From Agapetus fuscipes (Eukaryota > Arthropoda > Insecta > Trichoptera > Glossosomatidae): a DNA stretch of 64,000 nucleotides. Below are positions 22,074 through 33,246 of the stretch, in pieces (position 1 is the first letter of the stretch; the number at the start of each line of letters is the position of its first letter). Location: positions 17,112,001 to 17,176,000 of the forward strand of contig OX637344.1 of assembly GCA_951799405.1 (NCBI GenBank), written 5' to 3'. The translations under genes and the position numbers were made by a program. Below the pieces are notes generated by a model that saw only the letters and a program-made list of their open reading frames with translations, did not search any database and had not been told where the DNA came from.

Positions 22074-22450
22074 CGCGATAGTGGAAGCTCCAGCCCTTCT
22101 GGCAAGGAATCTGGCTCCGAAACTGGAAGAGACAGTGTCAGCCCGTGTCCAAATGGCCACGCAATGGGCAGACACTCTCCCAGAAGAGATTCTGTTTCTC
22201 CGCTTTACTTGGACTCGAGTGGGAACCCTTCTGGATACATGGACTTGAATGGACAAGCGAATTCTAGTGCTGGATCGCCGGTTCCTTCGCCTGATGATGG
22301 GCCGAGCTATCACCGCATGAGGAAGTCGAGAGAGAACAGTGACTTCTCGACTGTCTCCAGCTTTACGACGTCTTCGAATTACAGCAACAGTGGAACTACG
22401 ACTGGGAGTTATGGCAGTGCGCCTTCGGGAACAGAAGATCAGCACAGAAG
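22074..22450 (+). CDS. Putative upstream coding exon of dunce/PDE4 (serine-rich N-terminal region)
   Basis: The frame is open and reads a Ser/Gly/Pro-rich segment without a domain I recognise. It begins RDSGSSSPSGKES, contains SRENSDFSTVSSFTT, and ends TEDQHR plus two bases (AG). The 3' edge is a good donor, AG|GTATAC at 22449-22456. The 5' edge is less sure. A pyrimidine-rich tract at 22030-22057 precedes TCAG at 22070-22073, giving a phase-0 start at 22074, but an in-frame ATG at 22065 (reading MGQRDSG) could make this a first coding exon. The overhanging AG joins the first base T of the exon at 52365 to make a serine codon, so the two exons are phase-compatible on the same strand. The base composition is far richer in G+C than the surroundings, and no repeat copy exists elsewhere in the window. 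Membership in dnc is inferred from phase and position only; it could be an exon of another gene. Confidence 0.55.
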
Positions 22451-22800
22451 GTATACAAGGATATCTTTAACAACGGATTGAGGCGAGCTTTTTAGAGTTT
22501 TTGTTTAGATTTTTTAGTTAAAATGGTTAACTTGGCTTGAGTTTGACAAAAAAAACAATGAGAGAACACCGTGTATCTACAAAAAGACAGATTTATCACA
22601 TCATGATGGTGTAAGAATTATATAAAACAAAAATTATGAAACATTTAAATTACATATATCTAAAACTTTTTTAGAGCTTTGGTGAAAAAATGTTTTTGCT
22701 TGAGTGGAAAAATAATTTTAATTTACTCTGTACAAAAAAAACTAAATGCTCATATTCGAGTATGGTCGGTTCGCCTTTGCTGTGAGATTAAAAATTTGCT

Positions 22801-22996
22801 ATAATCTAAGTTGCAAAGATATATTACGTTTGAGATTCATATTAAATGCATTCCCACAAGCATACACCTATAATTTCATATAAAATTACTTACAATACAA
22901 AACACAATCTCAAATCAACATTACCCTGCAACTCTTGCCGACATTCCCTGAAACAGAGGGGACATAGGCAATGTGAACCATTTTTTACAGTATGCG
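22801..22996 (-). mobile_element. RTE-like 3' end, truncated
   Basis: It has a single tail unit and ends at ttttttacagtatg without the terminal 30 bases. It is the first repeat after the 22 kb exon. Confidence 0.7.
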
Positions 22997-23336
22997 CAAA
23001 GCTGGATAAACGTTTTCAATCCGTCTTTCTGTAGATTCAAAACTGTTTTCTTCATTTTCTTACCATAAACAAACCATTAGTAAGTAACTTCTCATCAGAA
23101 GGCTGGATTTAATAACCATTAGACTACAAATGATCTTTCTTAACAAATGAGGCTTTTACCTTTGATATTTACTGATTGCGAAACCTCAACCAAGTCAAAT
23201 AAATGCCGTTGTTAATTAGTACAAGATGGATTCAATTCCAACTTATCTGAAATGATTGAAAACCTCAGAATACTTTGAAACGTTATGAAGATATTTAATT
23301 ATCTGTTATAATTATTACAATATAGTAATATTTCCC

Positions 23337-23563
23337 TTAGTACGAGTTGCAAAACTTGAGAAAAGTAAAGTTTACGGAAAATATTAAAGAGTGATTTCTC
23401 CCAAAATCTGCCGTTTTTGTTTCTTACACTTTATGGTCTTAGCAAAAGAGTTACAGTAATGAAGAAAATCAAGTTCAAACTAACAAAAACGGCAGATTTT
23501 GGGGAAATCACTCTTTAATAATTGCCGTATATTTTGCATTACTCAAGTTTTGCAACTCGTACT
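23337..23563. repeat. Foldback MITE M2 (arms about 80 bp)
   Basis: Arm 1 (agtacgagttgcaaaac to ctgccgtttttgtt) and arm 2 (aacaaaaacggcag to gttttgcaactcgtact) are inverted copies with a 50-bp loop. A second copy is at 4627-5192. Confidence 0.85.
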
Positions 23564-23726
23564 TACGGTATTGCTCTTTTGTAAACCGGAAAAATTTCAT
23601 TTGCCTACCCACGGTTGAAAAATTCTGTGCACGTTTCTACATTTATACTGATAAATATAAAAAACTGAACTGCAGAAGTTCTAGTTGTCCATAATAGAAT
23701 GGGAAAACAGTTCTCGCTATAATAAT

Positions 23727-23962
23727 AATCTATAATCTAAGTTGCAAATATATATTAACATTTAAAGCTCATATCAAATGCATGCCCACAAACAAACACG
23801 TGTAGTTCGCGTGTACTGACAAATAAAATCCAAACCTTAAATGAACATTCACCCTACAACTTTTGCCGACCTTCCCTGACACAGGGGTGACATTGGCAAA
23901 GTGAACCATTTTTTACAGTGTGGGTAGTCAGCGTCATACCAACCTATAAGTCAAGGAATAAA
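23727..23962 (-). mobile_element. RTE-like 3' end, TATAGAT-tail subtype, head-to-head with next copy
   Basis: It is complete with tail ataataatctataatctaag. Its left terminus (cctataagtcaaggaat) faces the left terminus of the plus-strand copy starting 36 bases away. Confidence 0.8.
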
Positions 23963-23997
23963 AAGTTTTTCTAAAATAAAATTTGGCGTTTGTGTTC

Positions 23998-24222
23998 CTT
24001 GACTTATAGGTTGGCATGCGGCTGACTTTGCCAATGTTACCCCTGTTTCAGGGAAGGAAGGACGGCAAGAGTTGCAGGGTGTATGGCAATTTGAGATTTG
24101 GGTTTTTATATTGTAAGTTCACATGCGACATGTACAAGCGCGAACTTGTACGTGTCTGCTTGTGAGAATGCATATAATGTGAGTCCCCAATGTTAAATAA
24201 ATTTGCAACTTAGATTAGATTC
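23998..24222 (+). mobile_element. RTE-like 3' end, GATTA-tail subtype, head-to-head with previous copy
   Basis: It lacks about 25 bases near its start (ggctgactttgcc). The tail is two GATTA units. With the preceding copy it forms an imperfect inverted repeat of about 500 bp. Confidence 0.8.
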
Positions 24223-24790
24223 GTATGTTTTCAACTAGTTCTGTGCTCCTATCACCATTCCGCTTTGAGTGGTCAAAGCTTCTGTAGAATTGTCTCCACC
24301 AAATATAAATTTTGAAAGTGTCAGTTTGCAAGCTCGCCTCGCTCCGTCTCTTGAAGTATCCTTGTCGTCCTGCTGATGATGACCATGGTGGTGGAATATC
24401 CAGGTTCAGCGAGGGAGCTTCCAGGAGACTGGAGGCAACCAGGAGAAGATCCTCAGCCAGGGGAGCAGCGAGGCGGTACATCAGACGAGGTCTCCCACCA
24501 GCCGATAGAAGGAGGACTACGGGAAGGTAAAAAGAAGCACTTGCTAATGCCTTATTAAAAAGTATTGACATTGTAAAGATTGAATAAGAGTTTTAGGCTT
24601 ACACGGCCGGCTGATGATGCTGGAGTGATGTTTTCCGGGATCTGTTGCCGTGGTCTGTGGGAGCTGGAGCTTCCGGACGTTTCGCTCATTTCTAAGATGG
24701 GCTTCTTCAGCGTGAAGTATGATGATGAAGATGATCTTGATGAGAACACAGTTCTCATAAAGATATATACCATACCTGGTCAAAAGTTTT
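24223..24790 (-). other. Unresolved G+C-richer segment with open minus-strand frame
   Basis: A minus-strand frame (24571-24215) reads SAGGRPRLMYRLAAPLAEDLL and ends HSKRNGDRSTELVENIRI, with no domain I recognise. A splice-like cttcccgtag precedes it. Upstream on the same strand lies a hammerhead-like motif (24679-24710). It could be an old transposon or an exon of a nested gene. Confidence 0.25.
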
Positions 24791-24881
24791 AAAATTATTT
24801 ATTAATAATTCGTCATCGATTTGTATGAATTACGAATTAATAATAATTCAACGGAATTTTTTGAACCATCTTTAAAGATAT

Positions 24882-25265
24882 TGTTACGATTTTAGGGTTC
24901 AAAAGTCTTTCAATTAAAAATACTGGTCTTCTTATACAGTTGTTTATTTTACACTTTTAAAAATTTATTTACACAAAGATAGTCTCGATTATTCCATTAC
25001 ACTTGGTTTCTGTTCACTGGTCAAGTTAGTTCAATGTAGTTGTAAAGCTCGTAGGATACTGGCTCTGCAAGCAACTTGCACCCTTTTTATACTCTTCAAA
25101 ACAGTGCAATCTAGAACTATATTCGCTAGACAGTTCCAGAAAGACGTAGTAATCATTATTTCTCGATGCTTCAAGTATTTTATTTAATGATTCCTACCCA
25201 CACATATTTATGAGGATTCTTATTGCATAGTTATAGCTAATACCTATTCTAATATTTACATAACA
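24882..25265 (-). mobile_element. Solo LTR, gypsy-like family, with ATAT target duplication
   Basis: 384 bp bounded by TGTTACG and CATAACA, flanked by ATAT at 24878-24881 and 25266-25269. It shares the tgtttattttacac core with the other LTRs. No internal region. Confidence 0.7.
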
Positions 25266-25455
25266 ATATAGTCAAAGGGCTCAGATAGGGACGCGTTATT
25301 GGTCCATAGTTATTCAACATAATCATGGGCAACTGTGTCAAAGGAGTCAAAATACCAAAAGTAACCCAGATCCCGTGTTCAAAAAGTAGACACTCAACCA
25401 ACCGGATTGCAATAACTGAAAAAGAAGAGAAAAAAGATAATCGGGTTCGATAACA

Positions 25456-25670
25456 CTACCATGAGTACGAATTTTTCACTTTACTCTAAGAGTACTCTAT
25501 TGAGTATTCGAGAAAAATGTATGTGAACTTGTAAAGCACCCCTGGCAAAACAAGTTTCGAAACCTTTTTTGCCAGGGGTGCTTTACAAGTTCACATACAT
25601 TTTTCTCGAATACACAATACTTCGAGTAAAGTGAAAAAACTCGTACTCAGTGTCCTGATATACTTCGTTG
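25456..25670. repeat. Foldback element, arms about 95 bp
   Basis: gagtacgaatttttcac to cacccctggcaaaa is inverted at 25564-25659. The innermost 45 bp are almost perfect (gccaggggtgctttacaag). Confidence 0.8.
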
Positions 25671-25990
25671 TCTACTCTAAAGTTCTTCATCGTTAGTTAG
25701 CAGCTGAAGTTCTAGGTTATTTAAACTTGTGAGATCCTCCCTCTTTCTCTCTTTTCTTAATCAACTTTTATTCTTATTTTTCATCTCTCCTCCCTGCTAT
25801 GAAAGGTTTCATACACTAATACGTTTACTTCGCAAACTTTTCACATCTCATATTACCGGCGGAACAAACATTACTCGGCACTCTTAACTTTTATACTCTT
25901 AGCATTTATTTTTCTCTTATTCACGACCTATTCTTTATACTTCTCTCTTTCAGAACTAAAACGCAACTTGACTGAAAATAGCGAGGATCT

Positions 25991-26241
25991 ATAATAATCT
26001 ATAACCTAAGTTGCAAGGATATATTCAATCAAAGCTCTCAGATGTATGCCCACAAACCAACACGTGTAGTTCGCGCCTACAAATGCTGAATGTGTACTTA
26101 CAAATAAAATCCAAACCTCAAATGAACATAAGCCCCACAACTTTTGCCGACCTTCCCTGACACAGGGGTGACATTGGCAAAGTGAACCATTTTTTACAGT
26201 ATGGGTGATCAGCCTCATACCAACCTATAAGTCAAGGAATC
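25991..26241 (-). mobile_element. RTE-like 3' end, TATAGAT-tail subtype
   Basis: It is complete, close to the copies at 38846 and 7860 (share aaagctctcagatgtatgcc). Confidence 0.85.
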
Positions 26242-26329
26242 ATACAAATAAATTTACACAAAAGAGCTACTACAATTATTTTAATCCGGTTTTATTCAAA
26301 ACCAACATCAATCGCCACTTCCTTGCAGC

Positions 26330-26455
26330 CCCTCACGACAGAAGCAACAACACAAGCAACACCTCTGCGGCACCCTTCCAGGGGGACATAGACCTCCAAG
26401 ACTCTCTAGAATTGGGGAGCCTCCCGCAAAGGATTAAAAAAAAACTGTACTTATA
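26330..26455 (+). mobile_element. SINE-A distal fragment
   Basis: It contains acctctgcggcac, ctctctagaattgggg and an A-run at 26440-26448. It ends just upstream of SINE-B-like aagttgcactatatgtgcag at 26480. Confidence 0.6.
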
Positions 26456-26778
26456 GAGTCAATAAGTGACAAAGAGGAAAGAAGTTGCACTATATGTGCA
26501 GTTTAGCTGCATTTATTGGAACCAGAATATTGTATATTTTGTAATATGGCGTCAAAATTAACGCTCCATTTGTAAAAAAACAAGTATGAAACGTGGTAAA
26601 AAGAAAAGTAATATGGAAGATGCAATAGTTCCCCTAGTGAGTGATTCAGATTTCATATACTTTTTAAAATTTACTTGGTCGAAGGGAGTCTACGCGATGT
26701 TTTATATTCAGAGTAAAGACATTTGAAAACGGGGGAAAAAAATTGACAGTGAAAAGAATATCAGACATTTTTGTAATA
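26456..26778. other. No clear feature
   Basis: A SINE-B-like terminal phrase (gttgcactatatgtgcag) is at 26483-26500; the rest is unassigned. Confidence 0.4.
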
Positions 26779-27055
26779 AATGTAATTTTGTCATTCCTTG
26801 ACTGATAGGTTGGTATGCGGCTGACCACCCATACTGTAAAAAATGGTTCACTTTGCCAATGTCACTCCTGCTTCAGGGAAGGTCGGCAAGAGTTGCAGGG
26901 CTTATGTTCATTTGAGATTGGGTTTTTTTATGTTGTAGGTCCACATGCGGCATGTGTGAGCGCGAAATTATGCGTGTCTGCTTGTGGGAATGCATTTAAT
27001 ATGAATCTCAAATGATACATATCTTTGCAGCTTAGATTTAGATTAGATTTAGATT
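26779..27055 (+). mobile_element. RTE-like 3' end with short UTR stub
   Basis: UTR bases (aatgtaattttgtcat) precede the unit. The tail mixes AGATTT and GATTA units (27031-27055), an intermediate between two tail types. Confidence 0.8.
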
Positions 27056-27638
27056 GTCAGACAGTTTTGTAAATATTTTTGAAAAATATAATTTAATTTT
27101 AATTTTGTAAAATATCAGACATATTATCAGATATTTTTCGTCTCAAAAAAAATTAACCCTAAAAAATTCAATTTTAAAATTGAAGAAAAATATTCTTTGA
27201 AATGTTTAAAATCTTACATTTTAACGACCTTTTTTATAAGATTTTTGTAATTTCATTATTTTTCATTTCGAGCCGGGGCTTCAGAAATTCTCGAAAGATT
27301 AAAAATTCCTTTCATTTAAAATGTATTTATTTAATCTCGCCATTGAAACAACAAACAACAAACAAAATGAAATTCGGAGATTCGCGTCGAGCTGAAGCAA
27401 CTTTCCACTTCTAGAAGAAAAAAATAACAAACTGAAGCTTTTTTTATTTATTTAGAATTTTTTGAAGTAATTAAAATCTAATAAATAATTAATCCTTTTG
27501 TGAACAATGATTTAAAAGTTAGTACAAACACAATAAAAACCAAAAGACTTCTCAGTTTTTCTAGAATTAAAGTTTGTAGAATGATCATTAGTAGAACACT
27601 GCGAGATCGCATCCACAATGACGCCTGTGCAAAAAAAA
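27056..27638. other. No feature identified
   Basis: Very A+T-rich; no repeat or coding signal. Confidence 0.5.
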
Positions 27639-27962
27639 ACGCAACTAAGCTAGACATATAGTGTAACTTCTTGCCGCGTTATCCCCGAAGGGGTCGCATG
27701 TGGCGAGTTGAACCTATTTATTTTTACAGGTAAGGGGGCCGGCCTTACGCCAACCACTTCAGTTGAAGTGGGGATTTCCCAGCTCCCGAGAGCGCTGGTA
27801 CTCATTTCTTATGAAGGCTGAGTAAGCCTTGCCGGTATTTTATTTTGGGGTTTGAAATAAACACCGAAACGGGAAATCATTTCTGACACTCTCGGTGGGA
27901 TTCGAACTCGAGCCCATGGAGCGTGGAATGCAAGCACTCTACCAACTGAGCTATCGACCGGA
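27639..27962 (-). mobile_element. SINE-B, full length
   Basis: Complete from the tRNA-like head (27900-27960) to the 3' end acactatatgtctagc; the middle is well preserved. Confidence 0.85.
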
Positions 27963-28091
27963 CAAAATGGTCGGGCGAATGCGGAAGCGGACTGTATTTC
28001 GTTTCTTCCCTAGAGGGTTCAATCTCACAATTTGTAGATTCCCAATGGCGCGAGAGTCTCAAGGGGCCGAGACGAAACTTTCAGCACAACT

Positions 28092-28365
28092 TATCTAATC
28101 TAATCTAATCTAATCTAAGTTGCAAAGACATGTTACATTGGAGATTCACATTACATGCATTCTCACAACCAGACATGTACAAGTTTGCGCTTGCACATGC
28201 CTCATGCGAGCCTACAACATAACAACCAAATCTCAAATGGACATACACCCTGCAACTCTTGCCGTTCTTCCCTGTAACAGGGGTGACATTGGCAAAGTGA
28301 ACCATTTTTTACAGCAGGGGGGGTCAACCGCATACCAACCTATAAGTCAAGGAACATACACGACA
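28092..28365 (-). mobile_element. RTE-like 3' end, GATTA-tail subtype
   Basis: It is complete, with five TAATC units at 28096-28119. A G-run replaces part of gtatgggtgg at 28316-28322. Confidence 0.85.
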
Positions 28366-29032
28366 ATTTTTTTTTTTTTAAATTACATGGAATAGTAAAA
28401 GTTGACTCACCAATACGCTGGATTGGATTGTTCCCCGGCCGCGTCTTTCCTTACTTACCATGCGTTCGGCGACAATTCATGCTGAAGTACTGCCGCGCAC
28501 ATTAAATTAATTATCCAGTTTCAGTTTTTTCATATTATCTCGAAAACTGTTCACATTACCTAAAATATTTTTCAAACACTCTCTAGACATTGTGTCATTC
28601 TATAAATATAATTATGAAGAAAAAAAATATGTCCAAAATATTAAACAACAAAATTATAAGAAAAAAATGTGAACAAAAACGTCTTTTTTTTAAATATTTT
28701 TTTGTAGCGTCATTTTTTATGTTTTATAAAATATTTTAACTGTAAAACTTAGATAAACAATCAGTTAACACGCGTGATTTTTTCTATTAATGTCACTTTT
28801 TTACAAAGGCCATAAATTGTAAGAAACAGTTTTCGTGTGTGTCGTCTGTCGAAATGTAAAACTTGAAAGGAAAGACGCTTCCCGGCCGGGTAATTCCTGA
28901 GGGCTTCCCTTTGATGGTGATGCACTTTTTATTCTCTGCTGGCGCGTGCGGTAGGTACAAGGTTGAAATATGGGCGATGCGGTGTTGCGGCTGTCGCGTC
29001 GTGATTCGTACTTAATTCGGACTTAATCCTTC
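28366..29032. other. No feature identified
   Basis: A+T-rich, then a more balanced part (28855-29000) without coding frames. Confidence 0.45.
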
Positions 29033-29174
29033 GTAATTTAAATTGAAAAAGTAAGATTTCGTGCAAACGCCGGCATCTCCAACTGGTGTTGTCGTTTTAC
29101 AAGTTAACAAGTTTATTTTTCTCAAAATCATCGCGCAAGGAGTTGACGGCGTTTGCATTTATAAGACTTAAGAT
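29033..29174. repeat. MITE M5, partial copy
   Basis: It corresponds to the left 140 bp of 52608-52869 in reverse: cgtgcaaacgccggcatctc to gttgacggcgtttgcattt. Confidence 0.7.
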
Positions 29175-29513
29175 CCAGGAGGTGATTTTAGAGAGATGGC
29201 TTTGTTTGAATTGATGAGGTACTTCCAGGATGGACCTAGGACACTTACTTCCTGCTAGCTCTCATCATCAGGGCGTGGGAATTCTCTTCTAGTGGTATTG
29301 CTTTTCTATTTTGGGAAAGGTTGTATAAATTAAAACATTATTTAAGATGAACAAAAGAGGGTTCGTTAACTTAACAAGAGAACTTGAGAGTAAATCATTC
29401 ATATTTCCTTGCAACTAAGATAAAATGTTATTATAGGTACGTTGGTTGATTGATTTTTTTAAATTGATTTTAATCGTTGCCAACAATGATAATCAAATAA
29501 AACAAGCTATACC

Positions 29514-29972
29514 TGTATTAAATATAAACTGTTTATCGTCGGTTAAAAGGCAGTTGGGCATAAGCAACATTTTGGTCAAAAATGAGTTATGAGTGCTATC
29601 CTACTTAAAATTTTCCGCTCTTTCTAATGCGCTAACTCCCATAGCTCTACGATGATTTTTGTGTTGTTTATGCCCAAGCAAACATCTGCGTTTTCGAAAT
29701 ATGGTTTTGGTGTAACCGACAAGATATTGGCCTTTTTTGTCGTAAAGGCGCTTGTGACATACAAAAATCATACAACATAGTTAAACCACATTAATAGGAA
29801 TGCCAATAAATGCCTTTGTTTTATTTTTTTATTTTAGAGCTGTTTTGATTTGAACGAAATGATAAAAAATAAAAAAGTTATGCCATTTTCCTGCAATCTC
29901 AAACTTTAAACTGCTCTCCTGAACAATTTAGTTTAGGTCGCTTATGCCCTACTGCCTTTTAACCGTCGATAT
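29514..29972 (+). mobile_element. MITE M1, full length, TIR CGGTTAAAAGGCAG
   Basis: About 459 bp with terminal inverted repeats: left ggttaaaaggcagttgggc, right gccctactgccttttaacc. No coding sequence. It defines the family found at 9150, 10516 and 50738. Confidence 0.8.
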
Positions 29973-30135
29973 GATCTCTTTCTACATAATATTAATGTAT
30001 AATGAATACCAGTGAATCAACATGGCAAAATTAAATTCCAGTGATCAAAAACCTTTACAATTTTTACGTCAAATTTTACAGAGTGCGATTAAAAAAGCAT
30101 AAGCTTTCAGCACCCATCTTGTAATGGTAACATCA

Positions 30136-30385
30136 CTTGACTGGTCCGTAGCTGAGTGGTAACACTGCAAACTCTAAATGGGAAGGTTGTGGGTTCGATT
30201 CCCGGCTTAATATTTTCAAATTTGCTCTTCGCTGGGTTGAAAAATTCATAAACCTTTACCAATGACCGGTCACCAAAGGTCCATCCAGCCTTACAGCAAC
30301 TGGGTTTTGCTTGAGCATTGGCGCTTTGTAGCGACGACCAAGCTCGTACACACTAGAATCTCGCACAGGATTTCTTAAAAAAAAA
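30136..30385 (+). mobile_element. SINE-A, internally deleted
   Basis: The head is intact with B box gggttcgattcc. About 30 bases after the head and most of the ctaggg block are missing. A-run at 30375-30384. Confidence 0.8.
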
Positions 30386-30655
30386 AGCAAACCGTTTTAC
30401 GTTCTTTACATTCTTCTCATTTATATTCTTTGCATTCTTCAATTTGTTAAAAAGCGGGTGTTCATTATTTTCTAAATATTTTGAGATGTGAGCTAAATTA
30501 AATACAAACTATTCATTTATAAAAAAAATGTCAGAGTTATATTGTCTTTCATATGTTACAATACAATTTTAAGGTTATTTTTATAGTAGGTACTTTTTTT
30601 AGTATAAAAACTTTTATACTAATGATATTGTGAGCCCCACGATATATTTTAAGTC

Positions 30656-31077
30656 ACTTGACTCTGGAGGAAATGAAAGAAGTATGTAAGGACAGAAATA
30701 AATGGCGGTTGATCTGTTATGTTGGCGGCTAGGGTTTATTAAATTGTAATTTGTTTCCTGTTTGTTGTTCATAGATATTATTATTTATTGATTTATAAAA
30801 TGTAATTTGTCGTGTATGTTCCGTGTATGTCGTGTATGTATGCGGCTGACCACCCATGCTTTAAAAATGGTTCACTTTGCCAATGTCACCCCTGTTTCAG
30901 GGAAGGACGGCAAGAGTTGCAGGGTGTATGTCCATTTGAGATTTGGTTTTTATGTTGTATGTTCACTTGAGGCATGTGCAAGCGCGAACTTGTACGTGTC
31001 TGGTTGTGGGAATGCATGTAATGTGAATCTCCAATGTAACATATCTGTGCAACTTATATTAGATTAGATTAGATTAG
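30656..31077 (+). mobile_element. RTE-like LINE 3' end with coding end and UTR
   Basis: Codons for LEEMKEVCKDRNKW lie at 30665-30706, followed by UTR and a 3' unit with four GATTA units. The copy resembles 42398-42775. Confidence 0.85.
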
Positions 31078-31647
31078 TTGGAAGCCAAAAAAAATTCCGA
31101 TTATAATATTATGATCTATTTTGTACTAAGCAGGGAGCCGCGAAGTTCCACAAAATCCAAAAATTTCAAATGAAAAAAAGGGAGTGATGGAATCTGACAT
31201 TATTTTATAACTGATTATTAAATTCATATATTCGTCGTCGGGGGAGAGGGAACGTAAAAACGCACTCAATCTCACAAATTACCGTTTTTTTTCTGTGCTC
31301 TTATTTAGCTTATCACTGTAGTAATAATAAACCGTTACCTGTCACCGGTCAAATTGATGACACTGGTTGGCCGGATTAGAATCGCGGGCCATAGATTGGA
31401 GACTACTGCTAGATGAATGATCGAGCACCCCATTAAGGTATGCGCATTTGCATTAGCTAAAGCAGAATATGCTAAATACGTCTATAATTTCAATGCAAAA
31501 ATAAATACAGATCTCTGTATTGGAAATTGTATGTATTTATATACGTGGTAGTATAAACAAAACTGTACTTACTACCTGTAAAGCAGTGACTCACAACCAG
31601 TGGTCTGATGCAGCATAATATGGTACATGAAAAAGTAAGCAATAAAT
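31078..31647. other. No feature identified
   Basis: No repeat copy or coding signal recognised. Confidence 0.5.
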
Positions 31648-31857
31648 AATCTATAATCTATGCTGCAATGATATACCTACTAACATTTGAGATGAATATT
31701 TAATGCGCATCTACAAGCAGACACGTGTAAGTTCGCGCTTACACTAGGTGTATGTGTACTGGCAAAATAACCGAAAGTACAAATAAACATTCTCCCTTAA
31801 AAGGGATTAATTAGAGCATGGCAGGTCAGCTTCATGCCAACGGATTAGTCAAAGAAC
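31648..31857 (-). mobile_element. RTE-like 3' end, old and diverged
   Basis: The tail (aataatctataatctatgc) and gttcgcgcttac block are clear. The gacattggcaaag block is deleted. Confidence 0.6.
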
Positions 31858-31977
31858 AAAAAATACTTAAATATAAACAGTGCGGTTAAAAATTAAGAAT
31901 GACAGAAGTTAAGTAAATTATGTTTTAACATCATGTACCTGATATTGGTAAGTTTATTTATGAAATCACACATACGC

Positions 31978-32306
31978 AACTAAAACGCAACTAAGCTACA
32001 CATATAGTGTAACTTCTTGCCGCATTATCCCCGAAGGGGTCGCATGTGGCGAGTTGAACCTATTTATTTTTACAGGTAAGGGGGCCGGCCTTACGCCAAC
32101 CACTTCAGTTGAAGTGGAGGTTTCCCAGCTCCCGAGAGTGCTGGTACTCATTTCTTGTGAAGGCTGAGTAAACCTTACCGGTATTTTATTTTGGGGTTTG
32201 AAATAAACACCGAAACGGGAAATCATTTCTGACACCCTCGGTGGGATTCGAACCCGAGCTTTCGGCATGGAATGCAAGCACTCTACCACCTGAGCTATCG
32301 ACCGGC
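31978..32306 (-). mobile_element. SINE-B, full length
   Basis: Closest to the copy at 27639 (same body variants). The head is at 32240-32304. Confidence 0.85.
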
Positions 32307-32751
32307 TATAAATTGATGACACAAATAAATTGTATTAATTCATCTTGTAACCATATACATCGTATTTTTTTTTTTTTTTTTTAAAAAAGTTACGATCCAC
32401 TGATTAAAAGGAATCTACAGAAAGATCTTCACCAATAATATTATTATTTTGCTACAAAAAACCTGATCCGTGGGCGAGATCCGGTTGAATAAAAATGTTC
32501 CTGGCCATATACACGATGTATGTACCTTACAGCATCAGAACGGCTCGCATGCCCACGGCTCTTTCTCAGAGATCGCATGGTAACGGTACATTGTCTAATA
32601 ATTGCGAATAATATTATTCTCTTTGAGCATCGAACTTTTTTGTTTCGTTTTTTTTTCGCAACAGCAAACTTTGCATGTGCAAAAAATGCACATTGCACGA
32701 ATTACTAGGTACTAATAAATAATAATTTAAATGTTGAGTGAAAAATATGAA
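32307..32751. other. No feature identified
   Basis: Contains a T-run at 32365-32382. Overlapping short frames on both strands lack similarity. Confidence 0.45.
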
Positions 32752-32990
32752 GTAAGCGTGGGAGGGGAAGACCTTGGAAAGAATGGATTGATTAGATAAG
32801 TGAGATTGCGAATGAATGGAATCTACAGAGTGGAAACAAGAGAAGAGCGTGTATGAAAGGAGTGATGAAACTAGATGAGATAAAAGAAGTATGCAGGGAC
32901 GGAGTCAAGTGGAGGCACTTGTGTGGAGGTACCGGCCACCCCTAGAGGAATGGCGGCAGGATACAAGACAAGACAAGTTAGTAATCCTTG
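32752..32990 (+). mobile_element. RTE-like LINE relative with ACAAG-type tail
   Basis: The coding remnant reads RGRPWKEWID, a stop, then ISEIANEWNLQSGNKRRACM and EIKEVCRDGVKWRHLC. The 3' end is ccacccctagaggaatggcgg followed by an ACAAG run at 32962-32976. It is the plus-strand counterpart of 20577-20765. Confidence 0.75.
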
Positions 32991-33127
32991 ACTTGTAGGT
33001 TTTTAGAATTTTTATAAATGTTTTTTTTAAATGAAATTTAAATTAATTTTCTTTTATTTTTCAATCTAAACACTCAACCCGAACTAAATTTCAGGCCACT
33101 ATTCAATTTAATCATATTTCTATGATG

Positions 33128-33246
33128 TATTTTTCATATTTTTTAGAAACTAATTCCAACAAAACACTGTTTCTTTTCACAAGAGATCAATTTGTGAAAA
33201 GAACTAGTGTTTTATTGGTATTTGTTTCCAAAAAATATAAAAAATA
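33128..33246. repeat. Foldback element, arms about 52 bp
   Basis: atattttttagaaactaatt to tcttttcacaa is inverted across a loop of about 9 bases near 33184-33192. Confidence 0.75.

Noticed and set aside
21882..22445. 187-codon minus-strand frame
   Set aside because: It is the antisense shadow of the serine-rich exon and has no domain.
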